From Hypoxylon rubiginosum (lineage: Eukaryota > Ascomycota > Sordariomycetes > Xylariales > Hypoxylaceae): 64,000 nucleotides of DNA. The notes under the pieces are model-generated. The model was given only the letters and a program-made list of their open reading frames with translations, made no database searches and had not been told where the DNA came from. The DNA is taken from assembly GCA_902806565.1 (NCBI GenBank), contig CADCXA010000029.1, forward strand, positions 186,001-250,000, given 5' to 3'. Of the stretch, positions 49,431 to 58,979 are shown one piece after another (position 1 is the stretch's first letter; every line of letters starts with the position of its first letter). The position numbers and the translations under genes are program-made.

Positions 49431-49465
49431 CCAAGACCCAAGACCCAAGACCCAAGACCCAAGAC
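49431..49465 (+). repeat. CCAAGAC heptamer repeat, five copies
   Basis: Five perfect direct copies followed by degenerate CCCAAAATCTCAAAAATC-like units to about 49505. Confidence 0.9.
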
Positions 49466-49948
49466 CCAGATTCCCAAAATCTCAAAAATCTCAAAAATCC
49501 CAAGTCCCACGTCCCACCTTGAGCTTTGAGCTTGACTTGGATTCGTGATGCCGCTTCCCGCCATATGCGAGCACCTCCTCACTCCGATCCCATATGTGGT
49601 TGTTTGCGAGTTCTGAATTCTGCAAGTGACTCAACACATTACATTCCTCCCGATACAATACCCACCAGTCGTACTAGTCGTACTTGTCGTGCCTTGCCTA
49701 CCTAGGTAGCTCTGTCTTATGATAAATACCGGCCTCTCCTCTCTTCTGTCCCGTCAGTTCTAGTTTGTTCCCGCTTATGCCCAATTTCTGCCATCTTTTC
49801 TGGCTAGCTATCGGCAATACATTCCAACCCATCTTCTCCAACTAGCCACCACATATATCTAAGCCGTTGTTGCACTGCGACTTCTGAACCGCCCGTTTAA
49901 TAAGGATACCCCCCGCTTCTGTTAAACATCTTCAAAGTCCGTACAACC

Positions 49949-50760
49949 ATGGCGACCGGCCCGGACTCCAATGGCAATGGGACATCCAATGGCAATGGGA
50001 CACCAAATGGCAATGGGACACCGCGGGCCAAGGTCTGTGTCTACTGCGGTTCCTCGCCCGGCCAGAACCCAGCATATATTGAAGCAGCCCGAGAATTGGG
50101 AAAGCTTATGGCTGAGAACCATATCGACCTTGGTGCGTTCCCCCCCCGGCTGACCCGGGCTATCTCCGGTCGCATTCCCAGTTATTTGAATATATGACTA
50201 ACTCGATGTCTCTAGTTTACGGAGGTGGCACAGTCGGGTTGATGGGAGAGGTCGCCAAGACCATAGTATCCCTAGCGGGACCCGATGCTGTCCACGGCAT
50301 CATCCCCGAGGCGCTGGTGAAGTGGGAGCGTGACTCGACGTACTCGACGACTACGGATGCCAACGGCTATCATGTGCCGGAGGAGCAAGTCTACGGCCGC
50401 ACGACAGTTGTCAAAGACATGCATACGCGGAAGCAGATGATGGCGCGCGAGGTCATCGAGGGCGGACCTGGAAGCGGGTTTATCGCTCTTCCGGGGGGAT
50501 ACGGCACAATGGAGGAACTACTCGAGACGGCGACATGGAACCAGTTGGGCATCCATAACAAGGGTGTCTGCCTTCTGAACGTCAACGGGTTCTATGACGG
50601 CCTAATGCAGTGGATAACGAAGGCCGTCGACGAAGGCTTCGTCAAGGCAGGCAATGCCGAGATCTTGGTTACGGCATCAAATGCCGAAGGGGCTCTCACG
50701 GCCTTGCGGGAGTACAAGGTCTCAGACGCGCGATATGGTCTCAACTGGGGTAACGAATGA
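49949..50760 (+). CDS. LOG-family protein, cytokinin riboside 5'-monophosphate phosphoribohydrolase type
   Basis: Two exons, 49949-50132 and 50216-50760 (83-base intron, GTGCGT...CTAG), give 242 residues. The N-terminus has three in-frame 18-base repeats coding NGNGTP-like units before the fold begins at KVCVYCGSSPG. LOG motifs are complete: VYGGGTVGLMGEVA, the MHTRKQMM segment, and the signature PGGYGTMEELLE, so the active site looks intact. Plant LOG enzymes release free cytokinin bases from nucleotide precursors; many bacterial and fungal homologues are misnamed lysine decarboxylases, and some fungi use them to make cytokinins. No isopentenyltransferase or P450 gene lies nearby, so the physiological substrate is open; nucleotide salvage or detoxification is an alternative. 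Confidence 0.92.
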
Positions 50761-51727
50761 AAGGGGTCATCGTCGCAGAATCGTTGCAGAAATGGCCACA
50801 AAAGGCTATATACCTGATGTATAGATAGCGCAGACTTAATACATATAGACCGAAAAGCTCCCCTCGCAGTAGACAATGGGACAATGGGATAGTAGCGCAT
50901 AATATTTGTAGGCATGTGATATATCTGACTACAAGTGCTTCAGCTCGGCACATCCTTCGGAGTTTAGGGTATCTGTCGCAATATCTTGGTTCCCTAATTC
51001 AGTTGATTGCATATCTAGGGACCTATTTTGAGAGGTAATCGACTCAGGCAAGGTGTAATTGGGCACGCTCGTCCGGCATCCTAACGAGTAACATGACATA
51101 TTGGTCCTGCATTAGGTAATCGACCTTGAATTGTTGGTCCGGGCCCCGAACTGAACCGTAAAATCCAAGTTGGATAATACTGGCGGTCAGTACTTGAATA
51201 TTACCCTCCCATCGGAAATAACATCTTACACCAAGGAGCAATCGCTGATTATAGAAAGAAGTAATAGTACCCCAGATGAGAAATATAATCAGAAGATGAC
51301 CTATCTCAATATGCCAAAAAATAGAGAGAAAGGAAAGACGGTAGAGATGGGGCTCGTAGGTAGCATTGGACGCCGAGTGGGCCGGTTCACGCCGGTTCCT
51401 TTCGGGTCCACCGTTGACCGTCCGTGCTCCTTGGCCCCCCCTAGCCCCCTTTTTTTAAGCTTAAAAAAATTAAATAACTCCGTCCGTTTGTTAGTTTGTT
51501 AGCGTGGTTTCCGTCAGCTGCTGCTTTTCTCTCTCACTCACTCACTCACACTCTCACACACCTCTCTATCCCTTGAGGGAGAAAAAAAAACACTTTCTGG
51601 ATAGGCTTGCCATCCTTCGGCGAATAAGATAAATACCTCGACATACCGAGAATCTACACCGGTTTGCCAGGCAGGGTGCGCCATGTAAAATCCAAGTCAG
51701 CGTTGGCACTTGATCCTAGGTTCCAAT
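50761..51727. other. Intergenic, LOG 3' side and PABA synthase promoter
   Basis: 0.97 kb. A CTCACTCACTCACTCACA tract lies near 51532-51549 and a pyrimidine/T-rich tract near 51430-51475. No gene seen. Confidence 0.5.
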
Positions 51728-54361
51728 ATGAGTCCCCCAAGGATCCTCTTTATCGACGCCTACGATTCTTTTAGCAATAACATTGTTTCTCTTCTAACGA
51801 CTACCCTAGAGGCTGAGGTTGATATATTGCCCATTGATCCCCCTGAGCTTAGCCCGGACTCACCTAGTTTTGCTAAAGACCTGACGGATCTGTTGCGTCA
51901 TTACGATGCTGTTGTTTGCGGTCCGGGACCCGGCTCACCTAACCTGGCTCAGGATGTCGGGCTCATGAAATACATATGGGAACTTGAACCGGCCCATCTG
52001 GTTCCCGTGCTCGGAATATGCCTCGGCTTTCAAAGTCTGGTTGTTAGCTGCGGCGGTATCGTGAAGAAGCTCCAGACCGGTCTTCATGGCATGATTCGAG
52101 ACATTGACCATGACATTCACCGACCCAGCCTGGAAGAGGGAAATATCTTCTGTGGTGTTCCGCCTTTCAAGGCCACCCTCTATCACAGCTTGCACGCTGA
52201 TATCGGGCAAGACGGGATAGCTGCAGGCGATTGGGAGGTGTCAAAATGGAGCCGCCCTGCCCACCTACCGGACATTGTTCCTCAGGCTTGGGTATATGAA
52301 AACCGAGGTGATGACACAGAGCGCATCCTCATGGGCGTGAAACACAGCAAAAAGCCGTTTTGGGGCTTGCAATACCATCCAGAATCAATATGCACTGAAC
52401 CAACGGGTCATCAGGTCATCCAGAACTGGTTTAAAGAAGCCGTGCGATGGGACCGCGTGAATAGTCGCATAAGAGAGCCCGAGCCCAGTTCACTCCGTTC
52501 TATAACAAGACTACCAAAGTCTAACGCTCACCCTATCGACGAGAGCATGAACTACTCAGAAAACTCTCTAAAAGGTTACGACTCCTGGTTAAACGGCGGT
52601 AGCGAGTTGGCATCTTTTGGGCTAAACCGTCGATATCGTTCATGTTCTCTAAGACTCCCAATTCATATTGAGGTTCCGGACATCGTTGAGATACTGCAAG
52701 GCGGTAAAAAGGATTTCATTATTCTCGACTCCGCAAGCGCCAAAGCCAGTAGGATTGGAGCGGATGTACGAGGAAAATACAGCATTATCGCCCTGGACGT
52801 CGACGAGACGATGAAGTTAGAATACCGAGCTGGAGATAGGCACGCAACTGCACGTTGCTCATCCCCTCACGAATTCTCCCAAAAGATTACAGAGCAGATT
52901 CCCCTTGGCCCCGGACAAACTATCTGGCAGTTGTTAGCTGGTTTCTGGAACAAGCGCAAAGTCCCAGTGGTTGACTATGCGCCACATTTTCTTGGTGGCT
53001 TCATGGGATTCACTACTTACGAGCTAGGCCTAGAAGGTATCGACGTCAACGTGTACCAGGATAGGCCTCACAACAGGCCGGACCTCTCCTTCGCCTGGGT
53101 CACAAAGAGTATCGTCATAGACCATACGCAAGGGACCGTGCGCATCCAACAGCTATTGCCATCAGGATCCGACGGGAAGGCCTGGATGGACTCTATCGCC
53201 AACAAGCTCCAGATGTCAGCAGTCTGGTCTGACGGGCTGCGAGCAGACTTCACCAAGTTCGCACAGCTAAACGAGCTAACACCGCCGTCTACGCCAAAAT
53301 CGATCTCTATTAGAACGAATATACTGGTGCCGGACGCCGACGAATACGAGTCCAAGGTACGCACGTGTCAGGACTACATCGCGTCGGGCGACTCGTACGA
53401 GCTCTGCCTCACGGACCAGACGCACATCACGCAGACCCGGAGCTGTTCGCCCGCCGACTCTTCTACCTCCGCCCTCGCCCCCGCGGAGCCCGGTACAGCG
53501 CCGGGTACGCCGTGGCAGCTGTACCGTGCGCTACGATCGCGCCAACCAGCCCCCTTCGGCTCCTTCGTGCGCCTCGGGGGCGCGACGCTCGTCAGCAGCT
53601 CGCCCGAGCGGTTCCTCGAGTTCGACGCCGACGGCCTGTGCTCGATGCGGCCGATGAAGGGCACGGTGCGCAAGTCGCACGGCGGAGGCGGGGCAGGGGC
53701 GGCGACGCTCGCGGACGCCGAGGCCATCCTGCACGTGCCCAAGGAGGAGGCCGAGAACCTGATGATCGTGGACCTGGTCCGCCACGACCTGCACGCCGCG
53801 TGCGGCCCGGGACGCGTCCGCGTCCCCAAGCTCAACGCCGTCGAGGAGTACGCCAGCGTGTTCCAGATGATCAGCGTCGTCGAGGGTCGTTTGCCGTCAC
53901 CATCGCCACCGCCACCTCCTCTAGACGGAGGAAACGAGAGTAATAACAAGAGGACATCGGTGGCAACGACAACGGGCCTCGACGTCCTGGCCGCCAGCCT
54001 CCCGCCCGGCAGCATGACGGGCGCCCCTAAGAAGCGCGCCTGCGAGATCCTGCACGCCGTCGAGGGCCGCCGCGAGCGCAGCCTGTACTCGGGCGTCGTC
54101 GGGTACGCGGACGCCGCCGGCCGCGGCGACTGGAGCGTCACCATCCGCAGCTTGTTCCGCTGGGACGATGAGGTTTCTGTTGCTGCCGCTGCCGTCCCGG
54201 GAGACGGGCAGGAACAGGGAGGACAGCTGGAGAGAGAAGTCTGGCATATCGGGGCCGGCGGTGCTGTTACGGCGCTGAGTACGGCTGATGGCGAGCGCGA
54301 CGAGATGTTTGTTAAGCTGAAGGGGCCATTGGGGGTGTTTGATGTTGATGATGAGGTGTGA
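51728..54361 (+). CDS. ABZ1: Para-aminobenzoate synthase (aminodeoxychorismate synthase), fused glutaminase-synthase
   Basis: A single exon of 877 residues starting at the ATG 51728 (MSPPRILFIDAYDSFSNN); an upstream TTG is not used. Residues 1-235 are the class I glutamine amidotransferase: GPGPGSP, nucleophile Cys98 in LGICLGF, and the His-Glu pair in LQYHPES. The chorismate-binding part follows: AGFWNKRKVPVVDYAPHFLGG, SGDSYELCLTDQT, LVSSSPERFLEFD, MRPMKGTVRK, LMIVDLVRHDL, GSMTGAPKKRACEIL and LYSGVVGYAD. The fused enzyme makes 4-amino-4-deoxychorismate, precursor of PABA and folate. A poorly conserved, proline/glycine insert sits after VEGRLPS. The coding sequence turns markedly GC-rich from about 53,340, after a lower-GC first two thirds. 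Confidence 0.95.
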   Translation: MSPPRILFIDAYDSFSNNIVSLLTTTLEAEVDILPIDPPELSPDSPSFAKDLTDLLRHYDAVVCGPGPGSPNLAQDVGLMKYIWELEPAHLVPVLGICLGFQSLVVSCGGIVKKLQTGLHGMIRDIDHDIHRPSLEEGNIFCGVPPFKATLYHSLHADIGQDGIAAGDWEVSKWSRPAHLPDIVPQAWVYENRGDDTERILMGVKHSKKPFWGLQYHPESICTEPTGHQVIQNWFKEAVRWDRVNSRIREPEPSSLRSITRLPKSNAHPIDESMNYSENSLKGYDSWLNGGSELASFGLNRRYRSCSLRLPIHIEVPDIVEILQGGKKDFIILDSASAKASRIGADVRGKYSIIALDVDETMKLEYRAGDRHATARCSSPHEFSQKITEQIPLGPGQTIWQLLAGFWNKRKVPVVDYAPHFLGGFMGFTTYELGLEGIDVNVYQDRPHNRPDLSFAWVTKSIVIDHTQGTVRIQQLLPSGSDGKAWMDSIANKLQMSAVWSDGLRADFTKFAQLNELTPPSTPKSISIRTNILVPDADEYESKVRTCQDYIASGDSYELCLTDQTHITQTRSCSPADSSTSALAPAEPGTAPGTPWQLYRALRSRQPAPFGSFVRLGGATLVSSSPERFLEFDADGLCSMRPMKGTVRKSHGGGGAGAATLADAEAILHVPKEEAENLMIVDLVRHDLHAACGPGRVRVPKLNAVEEYASVFQMISVVEGRLPSPSPPPPPLDGGNESNNKRTSVATTTGLDVLAASLPPGSMTGAPKKRACEILHAVEGRRERSLYSGVVGYADAAGRGDWSVTIRSLFRWDDEVSVAAAAVPGDGQEQGGQLEREVWHIGAGGAVTALSTADGERDEMFVKLKGPLGVFDVDDEV

Positions 54362-54844
54362 TACACGTGCAACTGCATAAGGTGGTAGGTATGTATGTAT
54401 TAGGTTCATACAAAGTGGGCGTATAAACAGATATACATATGCATTGCATATATGTGGCATTCTGGATCAAAGGTATATCATGTCATGGATAGAATAGGAG
54501 GCATTTAGATAAGGTCAGGGTGAGCTATCTACTGTATTCGGTTTGGTACTGTACTGGAGCTCAACGGCATATACATAGGGGGTAAACGGGAATCATGCGG
54601 CTCATTCATCATAGAGTCGCCCAGGAGCATTTTTTATAGGATACCACAGATACAAAGCACGAAGCTAGCTAGCACTGTGTTGTTGAATTCTTTTTTTCTT
54701 TCGTGTTATCATTGATAAATCCTTTATCATTTTGGACGCCATCCAACCTATTCAGCTAGGTGCACTTGCGTATACAAGCTTCTCACTTGATATAAACCGC
54801 TCCTCAGCGCAGTTGAGATTACGGGTGCTTAGACTGACCATCCC
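54362..54844. other. Intergenic between convergent PABA synthase and glucosidase I genes
   Basis: 483 bases of 3' UTR-like DNA with a T-rich tract at 54690-54702. Nothing else seen. Confidence 0.5.
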
Positions 54845-57543
54845 TTATAATTCATCTCGCGGGTGGCTACCGGTCCACCAGCTCAAGTCGTCCATGGCCA
54901 TAACCTTTACCACCAAGCTCGTCCAGCCGGTAAAGTGTTGCGTGCGCTGGCCCTTGCCGGTCTCCGGGTTGTACTGCTCCCACGCGAAGCCCGTCTCTTC
55001 CCAGCTCTGGTACACGGTCTCGACCACGTTCTTGCGTAGCTTGACGTATAGTTCCTTGGCTTTGTGCGAGTAAGGGCCTGGCTGGAGGACGTAGTTCTAT
55101 GGCTTATTAGTGATGGAATTCTCAGAAAGAAATGACGGATACTGGTTGATGGGGAATGGGGAAAGGGGAGAGAGGGGAATGGGGAAAGGGGAGAGAGGGG
55201 AATGGGGAAAGGGGAGAGAGGGGAATGGGGAAAGGGGAGAGAAGGGAATGTGATAAAACATACCCGAAGTTGCACAATAGCAAGGTAGTTCATGTTGATC
55301 CATACCGGGCTCCTCCAGTAGTTTTCGTCCGTGCCGTAGAACTCGGACTTCTGGCTCAGACTCCGAATGCCGTGGGGGCTGAACAGCTCGTCTTCGTTTC
55401 CTACAAGGTCTAGAAGCTTGCCGAGCTTAGGGTCATCTGGCTGTAGTAGACCCAGTAGGAACGGGAACAGGGAAATGTATCCCTTGTGACAGACGAGAGT
55501 GTGCTCTTCGAAATCGTCGATCGTGGCGTCGCAGAAGCAACCTGCAGATTCAGACCAGTGGAGGTCCTCTAGGTTATGCGAGATGCCGTCGAACACCTTG
55601 TTGTATTCTTGGACATCTTCGGGTAGGCCGACGAAATCGGCAATCTTGGCCAGTGACCGAGCCATCATGCCCACCCAAGACATTAAGTCCACGTGTAGCT
55701 CACCGGGGTGGGGAGGTTGAGGTCGAGGGTAGTCATCAAGGCCGCTTGTGAGGATGTGCTGGACGGATCGGCCCCGCCAGCGGTAGGCTTCCTTTGTAGA
55801 ATATGCCTCTCGATCGTACGACTTAATGTCTCCAAATTGGGTCTTCTTGAACCAAAGAAATTGACGTCGTAGAAGGGGATATAGGCTCCGGAGGTACTCG
55901 ATACCCAGAGAGGGGTTATCGACATGGGCGCTCTCTAGAACAGGATATTCGGAAAGATGCTCCTCTTTTCCTGCGTGCTGACTGCCGTTTGTTTTCTGTA
56001 GCCTCTCTGTGAATTCCTCGAGGATCAGGTACAGGGTCGGGGGGTTAGCATAGTGCGGGTATTGCACCTGGAACTCCGGTGGTACCTTGCTTCGAGCCTC
56101 GTCGCCAAGGATTTGTTCTCGGGCGATCCATCCATCGTCGTCCATCAGGTTATACCAGCTCTTCACAATCTCGAGAGTGAGATCAATATCCCAATCGGCG
56201 ATGGGAAGGAGATGGAAACCCTCATCCCAGAGAAATCCACGAGGGAAGAAAGGCCTGGATGGGATACTCGAGAACAATTCGTGCGGTCCCTCAAGCTGCT
56301 CTTGCCTGCGAGCGCGAGCCTCTGCAGTCTCTTCCCAGAACCCTTCATTCTCCTCCTCGTATTCGGGAGCATATGACCGATCAACAACGTGGTGTCCGTA
56401 GAAGTACCCAATACCCCCTGCGAGGTTGGAAAGCATGCTACGTCCAAACTTACGATACTTGTCGGCGTTGAATGGAGCTTGAGGCGCGAAAACATCCGCG
56501 AAACGGTCGTTAAATGCCTCGGTCGTCGTCTTGATCTCCCGAGTTAAATCCTCGCTCGTGGTGTCCTTACCAGCTGAACCGCTAGAGAATAGTATGTCGA
56601 ACTCGAATGAGCCTTCAAATACCTTTTGCACTAGATGTGCATTTCCGACGCTTGGCTTGTTGGCCAGTAAGTAGACTTGCCAGGGAGGCGGTGCGTTGTC
56701 GGCTCCGTACTCCCCAATGATCTCGTCCACGCCGGTTTTGAGTTGCTGGAACAGTACTTGCTTGGCCTGCCATAGATGCTCCGTTGGTACGGTCAAAGAT
56801 TGCACCATTGTCTTCTCGAGATCCCTCTGGGGAGAAATGGGATGATCGCTTTTAGGGTGATCTCCTCTACCTTTTGCCACGACTAGCTTATAGTCTCCCA
56901 GAGCTTCCGATCGGCCGACGAATGTTACGTCACCCTCGAAACCAGTCTCGTCGCCATCCGGGGCAACCTCAAGGGCCTCACCGAGGGCCTCGGAGGTGAG
57001 GAAGAGTACCACGGTTGTCTTGAGATCGGGGGGTGCATCATCTCGAGGTTCACCTTTGATGCGGGCAGCCCAGCTTCCGCCGTGACCTCCACCGGGAATC
57101 TTGACGAATTCGGTGGTGATGTCGATCATGTTTCCAGCATCATGTATATGCTGGACACCACCTTTCCGAGTATCGTACTCGTCCCAACCATAACCAGCCA
57201 TTCCCTCATTTTGCTCGCAAGTATAGCGGAAACCTAGAGATATTTGAGTTAACCATACTTGAATACAGACACTTGGACTCTTATAGGACTTACTGTCTTG
57301 GACTTGGACATAATTATCAACTTTAGCCCATAGAAGGCCAGCGGCCAAGCTCTTCGGTATTCTAGGCCTGATGCCAAAATACAGGTTGGGGCGATAAGGA
57401 CCCCATAGGAGGCTCTGATTATTCAGGCGACCAATCTCGGCGTTGAGGATTCCTTCATTTTGGGCGTCACAAGTTGAGGAGGTAGCAAATAAGGATAGAA
57501 TGAGAAAAGACAGCAGAGCTGTCAATTGACTTGGCAATGCCAT
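54845..57543 (-). CDS. CWH41: ER mannosyl-oligosaccharide glucosidase I (GH63)
   Basis: Three exons (57543-57294, 57233-55264, 55096-54845) give 823 residues. The N-terminus (SQLTALLSFLILSLFATSS) is a signal peptide or anchor. GH63 features: LLWGPYRPNLYFGIRPR, NEGMAGYGWDEYD, FFPRGFLWDEGFHLLPI, DDDGWIAREQILGDEARSKVP, AYRWRGRSVQHILTSGLDDYPR, HVDLMSWVGMMA, and NPETGKGQRTQHFTGWTSLV. The enzyme removes the outermost glucose from N-glycans right after transfer, the first trimming step in ER quality control. The protein ends in RDEL, an ER-retrieval type tetrapeptide. The last intron (55263-55097) is filled with a 23-base tandem repeat; if it were read through, the frame would continue into a low-complexity tail, so correct splicing matters. 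Confidence 0.95.
55151..55250 (+). repeat. 23-base minisatellite inside the glucosidase I intron
   Basis: Four full copies of a G-rich 23-base unit (GGGGAATGGGGAAAGGGGAG plus AGA) at 55151-55242, and a partial copy to about 55250. On the transcribed sense strand it is a C/T-rich tract upstream of the acceptor. Confidence 0.95.
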
Positions 57544-58039
57544 GACAGCATCGAATCAGTGAGTTTCTCCTCTTTTTCAGGGCTGAGGATGTGTAGTGAC
57601 TTTAAAAATCTCGATTTATAGCTCCAACCTTGTGAAGCTCAAAAAGTGAACACAGTTTCGTGAATTTGGAGAGCTTTGGGGAAGCTTTACATTAATTCGA
57701 CGTCAAGGGTCCACCCCTGTCTCTCTGTCTGTGCTGTCCCTTAAGTGGTACGTAAGTTGTACTAGGTTCTGTACTTTTCAGGGCCCACCCCACCTAAAAG
57801 CCCACTGTAAATATTTAGCTTCGTTGGCGCCCTTTATCGGATAGTTCAGATAGTGCAGACTTAAAACCTTATCCATTTCTTTGCTTCATCGCGCCCTCGC
57901 AATCGATACAGTAAGCTTTCTTTCTTTGTCACATCAAATTCTGTTCATACCACCGCCCACGATTACTACGTCCCGTATCCTCGTCGCATCTTTCCGGCCA
58001 ATCACCTAAAAACGTTTTCGACAAGGGAGCAAAACAAAC
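57544..58039. promoter_or_regulatory. Divergent promoter between glucosidase I and SNRNP27
   Basis: 496 bases between divergent starts. No clear TATA box; a CT-rich stretch lies at 57715-57735. Confidence 0.45.
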
Positions 58040-58979
58040 ATGGCCGACCAACCTCGCCGGCACCGGAATCGCCCCGACAGCAAGCAGATGTGGGACGAGT
58101 CCGAACGCCGTGGTAAGAACCCGCGCGACAAGAAGGACGACCGCGGCCGAGATCGAGAAGAGGGCCACCGCGAACGCGAACGAGACCGTCGCTACAGATC
58201 TAGGTCGCGATCGCCCCGCGGAGGAGGAGATCGCCGTGGGGGGCACCGTGATCGTAAGGACCGCGATCGCCCGAAAAACAAACAGCAGCAGGAGCCACCG
58301 AAAGGCAAAGACAAAGGCAAAGACAAAGAGAGGGACGGTGGTGCGCGCCGCGATGACGGACGTAAAGACCGAAAACCACAGCGCGATGGTGAAACTCGTC
58401 GACCCGAGGAGCGAGGTACGCTCTTGTAGCTTGTCAGTATCGAGACCTGTGACTAACTATAAAACAGCCCCGAAGCGGGATCGAAGTCCGCGCCGCTCCG
58501 CCTCGCCGGCTCGTAGCCCGCCCTCGAAGCTAGACCGCAGTAGTTCGCACAACTCGCCCCTCCCGACTAGACCTCGGCACGGCGGCGGTGGTGGTGGGAA
58601 ATCGGAGTCGGGCACGTCCCTGCAGTTCAAAATGAAACACGACGATGACGGAAATCGCCGCGGGAAGGGGGCCGCCGCGGGAAGCAAAGCCCGCGACGCC
58701 AGTCCAGACCCCGACAGGGGAAGGAGAACCGAGACGCCTAATTCGGACCGAGGGGACGCTATGGACGAGGATGATGTCGACGACGAGGAGCTCGTGGTGG
58801 AAGACGACGGGCTAAGCGCTATGCAGGCCATGATGGGATTCGGCGGCTTCGGCACGACCAAGAACACCCACATACCGGGAAACAACGCCGGTATGGTGAG
58901 GAAGGAGAAGAAGGCCGAGTATCGTCAGTACATGAACCGTGTTGGCGGGTTCAACCGGCCCCTGAGTCCGACTCGGTAA
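58040..58979 (+). CDS. U4/U6.U5 tri-snRNP 27 kDa protein (SNRNP27) homologue
   Basis: Two exons, 58040-58415 and 58468-58979 (52-base intron, GTACGC...ACAG with CTAAC branch point), give 295 residues; the second exon is in another frame from the first, so the splice is needed. The N-terminal half is an Arg/Asp/Ser-rich RS-like region (RDREEGHRERERDRRYRSRSRS), as in many splicing factors. The C-terminal 55 residues are the family domain: MMGFGGFGTTKNTHI, GNNAGMVRKEKKAEYRQYMNR, GGFNRPLSP. SNRNP27 joins the spliceosome before activation and affects 5' splice-site choice. The fungal protein is longer than the human one because of the charged linker. Confidence 0.9.

Larger units (their letters stand above)
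48531..49948. other. Divergent intergenic region between CLPTM1 and LOG genes
   Basis: 1.4 kb with two heptamer repeats (listed separately) and a TGACTCA word at 49627-49633, about 316 bases before the LOG start. TGCCTACCTAGGTAGC lies at about 49694-49709. No gene seen. Confidence 0.5.
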
